Shown here in pieces: positions 5,112 to 5,398 of a stretch of DNA of 5,398 nt. Made by a program: the position numbers and the translations under genes. The stretch comes from Armatimonadota bacterium (GTDB lineage Bacteria; Sysuimicrobiota; Sysuimicrobiia; Sysuimicrobiales; JACQTN01): NCBI GenBank assembly GCA_016210785.1, contig JACQTN010000472.1, positions 1 through 5,398 on the forward strand, given 5' to 3'. How positions within the stretch are numbered: position 1 is the stretch's first letter; each line of letters begins with the position of its first letter. Below the pieces are notes generated by a model. It searched no databases and was not told where the DNA came from. It was given only the letters and a program-made list of their open reading frames with translations.

Positions 5112-5398
5112 TCGCCCAGCACCTCCGCGATCGCCTCGAGCGCGCCGGGCGTGGCCACCACCACGTCGTGTCGCAGCAGGTCGGCCACGTTCAGACTCGC
5201 CGCGGGCAGCGCCTTGACCCCGGGCAGGTTCGCCGCGGACCGCTCCACCACGGCGTCGCGCGCCGCGGTCAGCAGGAGGGCCTTGCCCTCTACGCCCAGC
5301 GTGCGCAGCAGCCCGGCCACGGCGCTCGTGCGGGGTGCCTCCAGGCCGTACTCCTGCACCACCTTGATCTGCCCGGCCGCCGCCTTGGCCGATAGCAG
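5108..5398 (-). CDS. rplD: 50S ribosomal protein L4 (uL4), 3' part only
   Basis: This is the C-terminal 96 residues of L4; the 5' part lies beyond the right edge of the window. The frame stays open to the edge, where it reads LLSAKAAAGQIKVVQEYGLE, and continues to the end motif AEVLGE. The pattern LSAK, then a KVV strand, then a GLEAPRT loop, a LNVADLLRHD helix and a final ALEAI helix matches the globular C-terminal half of L4. L4 binds 23S rRNA and lines the exit tunnel through a loop that is not visible here. In E. coli L4 also represses its own operon. The stop codon overlaps the rplW start in an ATGA, so the two are probably translationally coupled. A GTG at 5360–5362 is an internal valine codon, not the start. 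Confidence 0.96.
   Translation of the reverse strand: MLSAKAAAGQIKVVQEYGLEAPRTSAVAGLLRTLGVEGKALLLTAARDAVVERSAANLPGVKALPAASLNVADLLRHDVVVATPGALEAIAEVLGE

Overview
The window is a stretch of the conserved bacterial S10–spc ribosomal protein gene cluster, all read from the minus strand. In transcription order, from the right edge to the left, it holds the 3' part of rplD (L4), then rplW (L23), rplB (L2), rpsS (S19), rplV (L22), rpsC (S3), rplP (L16), rpmC (L29), rpsQ (S17), rplN (L14), rplX (L24) and rplE (L5). Gene order matches the canonical bacterial cluster, so the next gene beyond position 1 should be rpsN or rpsH. No mobile element, tRNA, rRNA, CRISPR array or accessory gene is present. Long plus-strand open frames are antisense shadows of these genes, as expected in GC-rich DNA.

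The host is a GC-rich bacterium with strong Shine-Dalgarno (SD) sequences. L24 keeps a full four-cysteine zinc ribbon, S17 has a long Pro/Ala/Glu tail and S3 is long. These traits suit a high-GC Gram-positive or related deep-branching lineage, but the sequence alone does not fix the phylum.

Most genes are packed tightly. ATGA or GTGA four-base overlaps join rplD–rplW, rpmC–rpsQ and rpsQ–rplN. A one-base TGATG overlap joins rplP–rpmC, and rpsC runs 32 bases into rplP. These junctions favour translational coupling. Proteins L4, L23, L2, L22, L16, L29, L14, L24 and L5 go to the large subunit, and S19, S3 and S17 to the small subunit.

The striking exception is a gap of about 196 bases between rplV and rpsC (3070–3265), where these genes are usually nearly contiguous. 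On the mRNA strand it contains an imperfect tandem repeat of about 47 bases and a canonical short-loop G-quadruplex motif clamped by a 5-bp stem 32 bases before the rpsC start. It also has a C-rich tract that could pair with the quadruplex guanines, and a small hairpin over the rpsC SD. This looks like an untranslated regulatory insert and is the most interesting part of the window. Smaller points are a hairpin masking the rplB SD, a perfect 10-bp hairpin just after rplE, a hairpin over the rplE start codon, and an Asp-to-Ser change beside the key histidine of L2.
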